Assembly (NCBI GenBank): GCA_050084515.1
Contig: CM114274.1
Location: 12,400,001-12,464,000, forward strand
Reading direction: 5' to 3'
From: Blasia pusilla
Taxonomy: Eukaryota > Marchantiophyta > Marchantiopsida > Blasiales
Length of the DNA stretch: 64,000 bases
Below the pieces are notes generated by a model. That model searched no databases and was not told the origin of the DNA. It worked only from the letters and a program-made list of their open reading frames with translations. This document shows positions 27,025 to 38,519 of the stretch, piece by piece. The position numbers and the translations under genes are program-made. Numbering within the stretch: the stretch's first letter is position 1; every line of letters starts with the position of its first letter.

Positions 27025-28450
27025 CTAAGTACATCGAGGAAAAACCCACCTTCCAGTAGGAACAACATCCATACGTGGAGTCAAACACATCATGTGCCAA
27101 CCCCTAGAACACCGATCACACACCAACATACGGGTTGCGTTACCAGCAGACCCACATAACATGCACCTCAAGCTAGCACGTATCATGGCTAAGCTTCGGT
27201 CAACAGTTCCATCCACATTTGGAAGATGACATGGCGCACAATTACGCACATGGTCCTTCCAAACAACTCCATCACGACCCTCCAACATGAGAACTCCAGA
27301 AGCTAACACCTCGCGCACTCGTAAAATAGTGCGGCTTGCCGTCACATCCAACGTTGTCGGTGCAATCTGCTGCAAATAGACATAGTCCCCCACATGGAAC
27401 CTACGAATCGATGGTCGACAACCTCCACCCCGAATGGTTGCATACCGCAACGTATCCCTGTGTTGAGCATTGGCAAGATTCTCAAAGGCTGTTGGCATAA
27501 CTCTCTGAAAGAGCCCGCTAAGAACACACTCTCATCCACATCTCTGGGTCATCAAGGTTCACCACCTCACTAGACTCCCGACGAATTGCTGCTGGCAAGT
27601 CTAGATCTCGGCCGTATAACAGAAAATAAGGTGAGAAGGAAGCCAAGGATGCTTGGCGACTGAACCTATACCCCATGGCTAACCATGGCAACTAAATATC
27701 CCACTCTCCAAGATGCCCCTTCTGTAGGCCATACTTGCGCAATGGTCTCTTCACCGTCTGAACCACACGCTCAGCCAAACCATCTGCCTCTGGATGATCT
27801 TGAGACGTGATCCGATGATCAATCAACGCCTTGTCACACAAGACCTGAAACTCACCCTGAAACTCTGTAACCTGGTCGGTCAGCACTTCAGCTGGTGCAC
27901 CAAAATGACTAAGCACTCTATCAAGAAACGCATACGCCGTTCCCTCTCTTGCCTTGTCAAGTAATGCCACCAACTCAATCCACTTGGAGAAGTGCTCCAC
28001 CATCACCAACACATATCGATGATATCGTATAGTCAACGGTAACGGTCCCGCAAAGTCCACACTCCAACGGTAACCCAACCCCATAATAGGCAAGGGGTGT
28101 AACTGTGGTGTAGGGGCATTGAATGATGCCCTCACCCGATCACAAACCATACAGCATGACACCAACTGCTGCACCTGAGTATGCATGCTACACCACCAAT
28201 ACTGACCAAGGAGTAAGCTATACCTACGCTTTACCCCAAAATGTCCCAACTCCTCATGGGCATGTCGCACAATGCGCTCTCTCTGAGCCAAATGCGGCAC
28301 TACTCGTTCTTTACCATCCTCCCACACACGGAGAATATGTGTTCCCTCCAATCGATACCTCTTAGCATGTTGAAGAACACGATCTCGCTCCTTGGCACTC
28401 ACTATGCCTAGCACCCTACTGGTCCGTAGGAACTCCAACACCAACGCATC
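27025..28450 (-). pseudogene. Integrase with C-terminal PHD finger (copy A)
   Basis: 28444-27692 carries the HHCC zinc domain (HAHEELGHFGVKRRYSL ... CCMVCDRV) and core blocks SVDFAGPLPLT, AEVLTDQVTEFQGEF and DHPEADGLAERVV. A stop at 27692-27694 precedes a second open frame, 27498-27025, with the barrel (GDYVYLQQIAPTTLDVT) and then the PHD finger at 27028-27171. The finger pattern is CMLC, CDRC, GWHMMC, then W-V-F-P-R-C: the seventh ligand is Phe instead of Cys, as in copy C. Confidence 0.85.
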
Positions 28451-28512
28451 ATCATGAATATCACGCTGATCCGTACCACCATCTCCAACCTTAGAATCTG
28501 AAGGTTGGCCAT

Positions 28513-29465
28513 CTATCCTCTGACTAGAGTGTAAGATGTCATGTGGTCCTCCATACTAGAGTCCATCCCTAACCAACATAAAAAGGCGGATGCATGCCAA
28601 CCTGGCACCATCTCCTCATCAACCTCGCCATGCCATCTAGCCTCAGTTGCATCCTCTTGGCTAGTACATGGGTTCCTACTCAACCCATCAGCATCAAGGT
28701 TGGCAACTCCAGGTCTATGAACCACCTGGAAGTCATACTCCTGTAAGATAAGAGCCCACCGTGCAAGCTTCCTTGTAAGCTTGTCAGACTCCATCAACCA
28801 CTTGAGTGGTTGGTGATCAGTAACAAGGATAAACTGTGTGCCAAACAAGTAACACCTAAAGTGTGCCATAGCCCACACTACTGCCAAGCACTCTCCTTCA
28901 TATGAACTATAGCGCGACTCCGCTGCATTATTCGAACGACTTGCATAGGCCACCACAAACTCCATGTGCTCATCATCATGTTGTGTCAACACCGCTCCAA
29001 GTCCCAACCTACTCCAATCAGTGTGTAACTGAAATGGGCGCCCTCTGATAGGTCTCCTCAAGATAGGCGCTGCCACCAAGTGGGCCTTCAATTCCACAAA
29101 AGCTCTCTCCTGATCATCTCCCCAGTGCCACTCTTGATCTGATTTCAGCAATTGGTTCAAAGGCTTTGCCTGACATGGCCATCCAAAAATCACCAAATCC
29201 TTAGGACCAACCCTCTCAAGCTCCTGCGCCCCCAACAATGCAATGTGTGACGGCAAAGCACGCTGGTACCCACGAATAGCTGATGGCGGCAACAACTCAG
29301 GATATCTCCGCATCAACTGACCAATATGTCAGGATAAGACTCTCTGGGCCGTCTCATCTTGCTCCACATACACGTATCTCCGCGCGAGAATACCGGTCTG
29401 CAACACTGCAGCCAAACTAGTGCTAATCCCACCAAAGAGATCTAACACACAAATGCCCTCCGGCG
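28513..29465 (-). pseudogene. Methyltransferase N-terminus fused to RNase H by deletion (copy A)
   Basis: Motif I (LDLFGGISTSLAAVL) lies near 29402-29450 and a YVYVEQDETAQRV segment (motif II) at about 29350. One open frame, 29316-28513, then runs from MMRRYPELLPPSAIRGY through VIFGWPCQ (motif IV, catalytic Cys) directly into AKPLNQLLKSDQEWHWGDDQ and a full RNase H (HTDWSRLGLGAVLT, YEGECLAVVWA, TDHQPLKWL, NLDADGLSRNPC). The rest of the methyltransferase and the RT are missing, and the join keeps the frame. Confidence 0.8.
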
Positions 29466-29472
29466 GATACTA

Positions 29473-30669
29473 TCATACAATGGGTGTAGTATCCAAAGAG
29501 GATAACCCAACTGGACTAGAAGTAGGAGTCCGCCGTGGGGCCTCCTCTTCCTCGTGAGGTATAACAGCCTCACACCAAGCCTCTTGCACTAGGCGATCAG
29601 CCTCATGCCGTAGTGCACCGCCTGAACTCCAAAGTGGCACATCCAATGATGAGGATGCCACTGCTGCAAAAATAGGGACCTCCTCTACCTCCTCATGCAC
29701 AGGAGAATCCATAGCAGAAAGATTACCTTCCAAAAACTCTCCTGGCCAAGTGACTACTCCACTAAAACCAGCCACAGATGCTAACACTATTGGGGAAGAC
29801 CCTCTTGGTCGAGCCCCATAAATAAATCTCACAGGAACTTGGCTCATACGTCCATCCCCGGACTTCCAACCAGGTCTATAAGACGCTGTCTCAGTCCAGT
29901 AATCCATCTGAAAACCCATCGGGTACAATACTGCTCCTCCAACTAGTACATCATACGACTCGGCTGATGTGACTACCGCAGATACTCCCAACCAGGAGCT
30001 CTCAGTCGCATGATCTGGTCTCAATTGTACAGAAAAATTCTCCCGTGTCATGAATTGAGACCTATCATTGGCTCCTCCAAGTGATGTTTGAATCTGGAAT
30101 GGGCAAGGCTCAAGCTCTGACCTCTGAATACCCAAACCAATACATACCGCCTTTCCCAACATCAAAGGTTGGGCACCAGAGTCTAACAAGACTCTATCTG
30201 GTCTATACACCTGTCGTGTAGGACTCACCAATCGAAATATCCCACTCCGGTTGTCCAACATACATACACCAGGTGTAAGCCTCTCACGATCAATGGCTGG
30301 CCGGGCTGGTAATGCATCCATCTTCGCCGCTGCTGCTTGCCAAGTAGCACTGGTACTCAATGCTACACTTGACATAGAGGGTTGCTCCACCGCAACACCC
30401 TCATCCACCTTAGCACGTGTAGCATTAACACCCCCACTTTCACACAATGTGGCTGCTAGCTGAAATATAGGATAGAAGTCAACTCCTAAAGCCATCAGCT
30501 CTGTGGCCGAAAATAATGGGGATCCCAACACTGAAGTTGCCATCCTCAATACTGCACTGGATGCTGCATCCGTGTCTACGACACGCAATGTAGATGCCTC
30601 AATCCCCATTGTCGGCTCAATAGGCTGCGTAGGAACTATGGATGGAGTCCTAAGCACCTCAGACAACAA
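29473..30669 (-). CDS. Aspartic protease region of pol (copy A)
   Basis: One uninterrupted 398-codon frame. The retropepsin active site is RVLLDSGAQPLMLGKAVCIG (Asp-Ser-Gly) at about residue 136-156. It is followed by FQIQTSLGGANDRSQFMTRE and YDVLVGGAVLYPMGFQMDYW, which probably form the flap and C-terminal strands. A long acidic tail (SPVHEEVEEVP, PHEEEEAPRRTPTSS) links to the methyltransferase. The enzyme would cleave the Gag-Pol polyprotein. It is the best preserved protease frame of family 1; copy C has DFG instead of DSG at the same place. Confidence 0.8.
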   Translation of the reverse strand: MLSEVLRTPSIVPTQPIEPTMGIEASTLRVVDTDAASSAVLRMATSVLGSPLFSATELMALGVDFYPIFQLAATLCESGGVNATRAKVDEGVAVEQPSMSSVALSTSATWQAAAAKMDALPARPAIDRERLTPGVCMLDNRSGIFRLVSPTRQVYRPDRVLLDSGAQPLMLGKAVCIGLGIQRSELEPCPFQIQTSLGGANDRSQFMTRENFSVQLRPDHATESSWLGVSAVVTSAESYDVLVGGAVLYPMGFQMDYWTETASYRPGWKSGDGRMSQVPVRFIYGARPRGSSPIVLASVAGFSGVVTWPGEFLEGNLSAMDSPVHEEVEEVPIFAAVASSSLDVPLWSSGGALRHEADRLVQEAWCEAVIPHEEEEAPRRTPTSSPVGLSSLDTTPIV

Positions 30670-30690
30670 GAATGACTGGGGAAGCCTAGC

Positions 30691-32343
30691 CTACCTCCCA
30701 GCCTCACCCCTCTGTGGGTCCAACTCCACAGTAGCACCACGTGGCTCTGACGCTCGAGTGGCTCCTCTTGTAACTGCTGATGATGCCTCAACCTGTGCTG
30801 CACTCGCCATATAAGAGAGATCATCCCCTCCATAAGAGGTGGAAGCCCCTGCTCCCGAACCTGATCTATGCTGGATACCAGCCATAGTAGCCAACTTCTG
30901 CTCCAACTGCTCAATCTTGGCAGCCATAGCTGACTCTGTCATAGTGGTAGGGGTGGCCACCATAGGCTCTCCAACCACTGGTCCACCTCTACCACCCCTA
31001 CCAACTCTACCACCTCGGCCTTTTGGAGCTACTCCACCACGGCCGCGGCCTTATCTCAACTCTGGATGAAGATCAAAGGAACGCTCTCAAGGATGACCTG
31101 GTCTCCCGCAATGATCACACTGAGTTGGTGCCGACTGAGGCCCATCCTCCAAAGTCCGTCTCCCATCCTCTTGGGGACAAAACTTCCTAACATGATCACC
31201 TCCACATGTCCAACATGACTGTCCTTGCTGCGGGGCAGCAAATGAAGGCAATGGTCTCTGCGCAAGTGTCCCTCTAGGACCTGACTGAGATCGTGTGTAC
31301 CCTCCATGACTCCCACTACTACTACCACCACCACTACTATGAGATTGTGTGGTGGGCTTCTGAACACGAGAAGTAGTAGTTGTATCCCTATTGAATGCGG
31401 ATGTCACCACTCTCTCCTTCACCATGTTAAGCTCAATCTTCTCAGATAGACCAAACACATGGGTCAATGTGGGTGAATCATCACTCATATGAGTAGCATC
31501 ACGTACCCTACGGCGCAACTCTCTGTCCAAGATCCCATACCAAAACTGGATTTCTTGAGCCTCAGTCACACCCTGGTTAACTGAAATCAAGCGTCGCATA
31601 TGAGTATATGCCTCACGAAGACTCTCACCAGTCTTTCGCTCAAATTCTTGAAGACTCCTCAACTTTTCTGTCTTCACTCCCTGATAGTTCTTCTTCAACC
31701 TCTTAAAGAACTCTGCAATCGGGCTAAACGATGGTGGGGCACCAGTACCTCCACTAGTACCCCCATTGGTACCTCCATGGGTACCTCCACTGGTACTCCC
31801 ACTCTGGCTCGTACTCGTATCACTCAACGTCGGGCTGGCCGGCATAGTAGGAGCACTACTACCAATACCACCATGGGTGATAGACACATAGCCTGGAGAC
31901 CAATATTGTCTCCACACCTCAATCTCTGCAACATGGTCCTTCCTAAACTCATGGTAATCATCCATGGGTGGTCCCTCCAAGTGCTGAAACAACCCCTTCC
32001 AAGCCAAGAAGGGTGTAAACAATGTGGCGTTCCGCAAGATCTGCATATCACACCACGTATCAAACTCTTGCATGAAGTCCTCCAACTCAATGGTGCCCAC
32101 TGCACCCGAGTATCGTCGTGGGCCCTTCATGGTCCCATATATCCCGTCTATGTCCCAAATCAATGGAGCTGCAACACTCGATAACAACGTAGAAGACTCG
32201 GTGTTTGGAACACCCTCGTCCTCCTCTTCATCAACCGTCGGAAGTGGAAAAGGTAGCCGATACCTAAATCCACTCCATGTGAAACCACCACTGTCCGCAC
32301 CACGGTCCCCAACTAGACCACCCGACATCTCCGTGATGACCAA
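30691..32343 (-). CDS. Gag polyprotein with zinc knuckles and coiled coil (copy A)
   Basis: A 418-codon frame (32343-31087) holds the capsid-like region (WKGLFQHLEGPPMDDYHEF, KLRSLQEFERKTGESLREAY, QEIQFWYGILDRELRRRV). A Ser/Gly/Thr linker and zinc knuckle CWTCGGDHVRKFC follow, a CX2CX3HX4C variant. A second knuckle begins CDHCGRPGH but a TGA at 31087-31089, where CGA is expected, stops it; its last Cys is Ser here. Past two stops, 30978-30691 encodes a short coiled coil (AAKIEQLEQKLATMAG) found in all family 1 copies. Likely role: packaging of element RNA. Confidence 0.78.
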
Positions 32344-34243
32344 CGCCGATGCCGCACCACCATCAAATTACCACCACTAAGTAACCAAGTGACGTCAATG
32401 TCACTATACTATTCTAGCTCTACTAGCTATGGGTGTAGGCAACCTAACCTGTCATCACCACAAGAAGCCTCCCACGGTCTATTGGTCATCACTCCAGCCT
32501 CACTATTGGTAGCACACAGGAGTAACACTACTCTGGAAATCAACGTCAACCCTAACAATGGGTGCGCAAGCAAGAAGCAACGATGGAGGGGATCCAAACA
32601 CAGGAAGTCCAACGACAACCCTCCAATCGCAAATGGAAATCAACATTACACAATCCACAAACATGGGGCCCCCTGAATCCACAAAACCCACCACACAATT
32701 CTAACGCAATAGCTACTCTGCCGCGGGTCGATGACGTGCTAGTCAAACTCGCAGCACCTGAAAATATCACCTGCATGGAGAGGCTACACCGTACTATGCG
32801 CTAGAGGTCCATCAACCAAAAACCTGAGATGCATAAAGCGCCTAACACCTCTCCGAACAGCAACAAATGAGCTACAATAGTGTGTACACTGGCATAGTTA
32901 AGAACTCAGCAATTAAGCGTCTTCCAGGCAGAATAGCCCAAAGATGGGTGACCAGTTATGCAACACTCAAATCACAAATCCTGCAAAAATTGCCTCACGC
33001 CCAAGCAAGCAAGCTTGCTTGCTTGCTCCTTGCTCCTTACTCCGCCTCTCACGCCCACTCACCCAGAGCTACCACGAATTGCCTCGAAGCCTCAAAATGC
33101 TCGAGACATGCCCCTATCGCCCCGTTTGCCACGCTTTGCCATGCTTCGCCATGCTTCGCTATGGAGAGAGGCCCAACCAGGGCGCCCCCAACGGGATAGG
33201 CGTCTCCAACAATGAACGAGTCACCAACCAACCAGCCCCTCCGATCTGTTGTCCACCATAGCCAGACCTTGAGCTATGTCGGCAAAATTTCGATCAATAA
33301 TTACTTCACAAATCCTTGACCAAAATTGAATCTGTTTCAACTTGAATTCAATTGACCACCATAGCTATCTCTCCACAAAAAATCAGCTACAACCAAGATT
33401 TGTACTTTGGTTTAAAAATCAAACAAACTTGCTGTCCATACACCTCCAGAATTGCAAATCCGACAGCGCTTCCGCCCAGTTTCATGCACGCAGAAATCCG
33501 CAACGCTCCACACACTCGAGCAGATAGCTTCACATGATATCACAGTACAAGTAGTAACAGGAACCTCTCACCAGATTTGGATGAACTTCAACAGAACTTC
33601 CGCACTCCAAGCTCTCCACATCAGAAAACCGTCGAACACGAACTAGAATCTTCAATCCTTGATAACTTCCAACTCCCTTGACGAAATCCGGCGATCTAAA
33701 GCACGTTGGAAAGATCTCGGCAAGGCGCTTCTTTCCCAACCAATCACGCACCTGATTCACACCTCCAACATAGGCAACAAGCCACGAACATCCACGGCTG
33801 AGTACACAATCAGCCCTAACCAGATCCTACTGATCCACAATCGAAGCTACCATCGATCTACGACAGTTATTTGAGTGAAATCTTTGAAAGACCTATTGGC
33901 ATAAAACACATATAGAATCACATACAATCGAGCCAAACCCACTCCATGATGGGAGAATCTAGGTCGGAGATTGCGGGAAACACCATAGCCAAGAGCTCTA
34001 CTCACTACCAAGGCTAGCTCCCAACGCAACAGGCTCAACTCAAAGAACTGACTGTTCTTTGGGTGCACTCCACACTATATCCTCCAACCTAAGAGCGGGC
34101 CCTACTGGGAAAGTCACCCCCAACTGAGTAACCCCCAACCCTCTGTATGAAACCGCATCTCTACCTAGCCACTACGGTCCTACATAAGGTATGGCCTCTT
34201 CTAGCACACTATACTCTACGACATAATCTGTATGGTCATGACA
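32344..34243 (-). repeat. 5' LTR and leader of copy A
   Basis: Starts TGTCATGACCATACAG at 34243 (minus strand) and matches the copy C start at 47265. The LTR/leader boundary and primer-binding site could not be placed. The leader contains a 24-bp perfect palindrome at 33002-33025 (centre AAGCTT) shared with copy C (48456-48473). The gag start lies near 32343. Confidence 0.65.
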
Positions 34244-34244
34244 C

Positions 34245-35110
34245 CAACTTCATCCGTCAACGCGAGACGAAGTTACACCCAAATAGCCCGATGACTCTCT
34301 ATGCCTTCGATGCGATAAAACTCTACCTACATCAAAATAAGATGTGACAGCTATCATGCGCATACACATTGCTACACAACCCACGTCGATGGTCACATCT
34401 ACATACCATACTACACCAATCTTCTCCAACATACGGGTAGATCCACATATAAATGAAACATACTCACACACATACACTAGGATCCCATAACAGTCCCCCT
34501 AGCTGGCAATTGGGTCCCCCTAACTCCAAATAGCACACACATATGTACCTGACAAGATCTCCTATCCTTAGCACATCTAGCACCATCGGTGGCCTCATCC
34601 CCGCAACATTGCCACACTGCAGCAATCCGTCGTGTTGATCCCTCCGAAGATATCTAACACTCTCGGACCCTGCTCCAAACATAGACACCACTCCATGCCT
34701 ACCTTACGAGCTCATTTGCACTCCACGGATCTCAACGCTCGTCCCCAATAATAATAAAGCAACTCTACACCATGGGAAGAGACACCCACTCTAGAATGAC
34801 TCTCCGTGGGACTATCCGCTATGGGAATATCTTCTGCATGTGTGCTCCTCTCCCCAAACCCTTCTGATCAGCAAACACCATCTGTGAATGCTGCCAACGT
34901 GGTCACCACATCCTCACGCGGTCGACCACCACTAACTCCTGCAAACTGCATCGGTAGATGGCTCACCCGTCCATCACCCGATCGCCACCCTGGCCGATAA
35001 GAAACTGTCTCCTCCCAAAAATCCACAATAAAACCTAGAGAGTACAACACCGTGCTCCCTACCAACACATCATACGACTCTTCCGGTGTCATAATTGAAT
35101 GAGTGCGCAC
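34245..35110 (-). mobile_element. Gypsy fragment copy G (third subfamily)
   Basis: From high to low coordinate: a protease C-terminal region (YDVLVGSTVLYSLGFIVDFW, YRPGWRSGDGRVSHLPMQF) at about 34870-35100; a methyltransferase motif I (RVLDIFGGINT) near 34630-34670; then, after a deletion, a 3' UTR with a G-run, an S segment (34357-34490) and a short LTR start (TGTCACATCTTATTTTG). It is sandwiched between copies A and B. Confidence 0.62.
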
Positions 35111-36155
35111 CATTGCACTATGATTCTGGAAGTGTATGGACAACAAGTTTGTTTGATTTTGAGCTCGGAGTATAGAGCTCGGTTGTAGCTGAATTTTTTG
35201 TGGAGAGGTAGCTATGGCAGCCAATTGAATTTTGGTTGAAACAAATTCAATTTTGGTTGGTGACTCGTCCGTTGTTGGAGACACCTATCCCACTGGGGGC
35301 GCCCTGGTTGGTCCTCTCTCCATAGCGAAGCATGGCAAAGTGTGGCAAACGGGGTGATAGGGGCATGTCTCGAGCATTTCAAGGCTTCAAGGCAACTCAT
35401 GGTAGCTCGGGGCGAGTGGGCGTGAGAGGCGGAGCAAGGAGCAAGCAGTTTTTGCAGGATTTGTGAGTTGAGTGTTGCATAACTGGTCACCCATCTTTGG
35501 GCTATTTTGCCTGGAAGACGCTTAACTGCTCACTACTTAAGTATGCCAGTGTACACACTGGTGTAGTTCATTTGGTGTTATTTTGAGATGCGTTAGGCGC
35601 TTTTATGCATCTCAGGTTTTTGGTTGATGGACCTCTAGCGCATAATACGGTGTGGCCTCTCCATGTAGGTGATATTTTTAGGTCTTGCGAGTACGACTAC
35701 CACGTCATTGACCACCGGCGGAGTAACTATTGCGTTAGAATTGTGTGGTTATTTCTGTGGATCTAGGGGCGCCACGTTTGGTGGATTGTGTTACCTTGAT
35801 TTCCATTTTGTACTTCCATTTGCGACTGGAAGATTGTCATTGGACTTCATGTATTTAGATCCCCTCCATCGTTGCTTCTTGCTTGCGCGCCCATTGTTAG
35901 GGCTAACGCTGATTTTCAGAGTAGTTTTACTCCGGTGTGCTACCGGTAGTAAGGCTGGAGTGATGACCCATCACACTACATTTGTTTCTCTCAAGGTGAG
36001 ATTGGAGTGATGACCAGTAGATCGTGGGAGGCTTCTTGTGGTGATGAAAGGTTATATTGCCCACAACCATAGCTAGTAGAGCTAGAATAGAACAGCAACA
36101 TCGACGTCACTTGGTTACTTAGTGGTGGTGATTTGGTGGTGGTGCGGCATCGGCG

Positions 36156-37270
36156 TTGGTCATCACAGAGTTGTGTGCTGGTCTGATTGGGGACCGTGGT
36201 GCGGACAGTGGTGGTTTTACACGGAGTGGATTGAGGTATCGGCTACCTTTTCCACTTCTGACGATTGATGAAGAGGAGGACGAGTGTGTTCCAAACACCG
36301 AGTCTTCTACGTTGTTATGGAGTGTTGCAGCTCCATTGATTTGGGACATGGACGGGATATATGGGGCCATGAAGGGCCCACGAAGATACTCGGGTGCAGT
36401 GGGCACCATTGAGTTGGAGTTAGTTACCCATGGTATGATTGAGGCTCAGGCACTCCAATTTTGGTATGGGATCTTGGACAGAGAGTTGCGCTGGAGGGTA
36501 CGTGATGCTACTCTTATTAGTGATGATGCACCCACATGGGCCCATCTGTTTGCTCTATCTGAGAAGATTGAGCTTAACATGGTGGAGGAGAGAGTGGTGA
36601 CATCGGCATTCAGTACAGATACAACTACTACTTCTCGTGTTCAGCAGTCCACCTCACAGTCTCGTAGTAGTGGTGGTGGTAGTAGTAGTGGGAGTCGTGC
36701 GGGGTACACAGGCTCTCAGTCAGGTCCTAGAGGGATACTTGCGCAAAGACCATTGCCTTCTTTTGCTGCCCCGCAGCAAGGACAATCATGTTGGACATGT
36801 GGAGGTGATCATGTTAGAAGGTTTTGTCCCCAAGAGGATGGGAGACGCACTTTGGAGGATGGAACTCAGTCCCAACTCAATGTGATCATTGCGGGAGACC
36901 AGGTCGTCCTCGAGAGCGTTGCTTTGATCTTCATCCTGAGTTGAGATCAGCCCGCGGCCGTAGTGGAGTAGCTCCGAGAGGCTGAGGTGGTAGAGGTGGA
37001 CCAGTGGTTGGAGAGCCTATGGTGGCTACCCCTACCACTACGACAGAGTTAGCTATGGCTGCCAGGATTGAGCAGTTGGAGCAGAGGTTGGCTACTATGG
37101 CTGGTATCCAGCATAGAGCAGGTTCGGGAGCACGGGCTTCCACCTCTTATGGAGGGGATGATCTCTCTTATATGGCGAGTGCAGCAAAGGTTGAGGCATC
37201 AATTGCAGTTATAAGAGGAGCCACTCGAGCGTCACAGCCACGTGGTGCAACTGTGGAGTTGGACCCATAG
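36156..37270 (+). pseudogene. Gag and coiled coil (copy B), internally deleted
   Basis: The first 90 residues match copies A and C (LRYRLPFPLLTIDEEEDE ... YSGAVGTIELE). The sequence then jumps to LVTHGMIEAQALQFWYGI, skipping most of the capsid middle, in frame. The zinc knuckle CWTCGGDHVRRFC follows. The coiled coil (AARIEQLEQRLATMAG) lies at about 37060-37110. The second knuckle is out of frame. Confidence 0.75.
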
Positions 37271-38008
37271 AAGGGTGAGGCTGGGAGGCAGGCTAGGCTT
37301 CCCCAATCATTCTTGTTTTCTGAGGTGCTTAGGACTCCATCCATGGTTCCTACGCAGCCTATTGAGCCTACACTGGGGATTGAGGCATCTATATCGCCGT
37401 AGTAGACAGGGATGTAGCATCCAGTGCAGTATTGCCGATGGCAACTTCAGTGTTGGGATCCCCATTGTTTTCAACCACGTTGTGTGAACGTGGGAGTGTT
37501 ACTGCTACACGTGCTAAGGTGGATGAGGGGGTTGCGGTGGAGCGACCCTCTATGTCAAGTGTAGCATTGAGTACGAGTGCTACTTGGCAGGCAGCAGCGG
37601 CGAAGATGGATGCATTACCAGCTCGGCCAGCCATTGATCGTGAGAGGCTTACACCTGGTGTCTGTATGTTGGACAACCGGAGTGGGTTGGGTTATCCCCT
37701 TTGGATACTACATCTATTGTATGGAAGTATCCGCCAGAGGGCATTTTTGTGGTAGATCTCTTTGGTGGGATTAGCACTGGTTTGGCTGCAGTGTTGTAGG
37801 CCGGTATTCTTGTGCAGAGATACGTGTATATGGAGCAAGATGAGACGGCCCACAGAGTCTCATCCCGACATATTGGTCAGTTGATGCGGAGATATCCTGA
37901 GTTGTTGCCGCCATCAACTATTCGTGGGTACGAGCGTGCTTTGTCATCACACATTGCATTGTTGGGAGCGCAGGACCTTGAGAGGGTTGGTCCTGTGGAT
38001 TTGGTACT
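37271..38008 (+). pseudogene. Protease-linker and methyltransferase N-terminal remnant (copy B)
   Basis: Protease prodomain-like sequence (RPAIDRERLTPGVCMLDNRS) ends at about 37683 and joins to the linker before the methyltransferase, so the Asp-Ser-Gly site is deleted. Motif I with DLFGGISTGLAAVL lies at about 37755, then QDETAHRVSSRHIGQLMRRY. The match stops after DLERVGPVDLV, just before motif IV. Confidence 0.72.
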
Positions 38009-38281
38009 CGGGGGTAGCTACCCGAATCACCTCTCTAAAAAATATACCAACGTCCTTAATGTCCGATGAAACATGACCTCTCATCACTAGCTCCTCAACG
38101 TCGGAGGGAAGAGTTTGAACTCCCAAATTTAGTTCGGCTTGGTAAACGACGGATTGAGTAACATCCACATGATATTTCTCTTCATTATCCACGTCTAAAA
38201 GGTGCGACACCAAGAACGTGTCACTAGCAACAATGCTACACCCAATCAAGCGCATTCCTCCCAAAATTCCCTCCCTTCCCT
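38009..38281 (-). pseudogene. Unidentified exon-like fragment
   Basis: The minus strand has an open, normally composed frame after an apparent acceptor (CAACTTGCAG at about 38282). It reads GREGILGGMRLIGCSIVASD, then EEKYHVDVTQSVVYQAELNL and PSDVEELVMRGHVSSDIKDV. It ends where copy B begins. I do not recognise the family. It looks like one exon of a host gene interrupted or captured by the retrotransposon. Confidence 0.4.
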
Positions 38282-38519
38282 GCAAGTTGGATATTCAGTC
38301 TTATTTTGGACACCCCTTGCGCAGCCGATATTCTAAAGTTCATCCCATAAGCCCGAACAATCGACTTTACAGAATTCCAATTGAAAGGCACTCTTTGGTT
38401 GCGGATCAAAGTGCCTAGAACCTTTTTCCGGGTGTGTTACATATGGAATTCTAATCTAAGTATGCGTTAGCAAAGCAGTCATGGTCGATTGGTGGAAAAT
38501 CACTTGGACTATCGGCGCT

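Larger units (their letters stand above)
26739..34243 (-). mobile_element. Gypsy retrotransposon copy A (family 1), internally deleted
   Basis: Minus-strand order from 34243 down: 5' LTR start (TGTCATGACCATACAG), leader, gag, coiled coil, protease, methyltransferase N-terminus fused to RNase H, integrase, PHD finger, 3' UTR with a G-run, S segment. About 1.9 kb covering the methyltransferase C-terminal half and all of the RT is deleted compared with copy C, so this copy could only have moved with help. Confidence 0.85.
35128..38008 (+). mobile_element. Gypsy retrotransposon copy B (family 1), truncated at both ends
   Basis: Leader sequence from 35128 (matches 48058 onward in copy C and, inverted, copy A), gag, coiled coil, part of the protease region and the methyltransferase N-terminus. 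The left end lacks the LTR. The right end stops inside the methyltransferase at about 38008. Copies A and B lie head to head with G between them. Confidence 0.82.

Noticed and set aside
31600-32184. 194-codon plus-strand ORF with GTSTGTP repeats
   Set aside because: It is antisense to gag of copy A; the repeats mirror the Ser/Gly/Thr linker.
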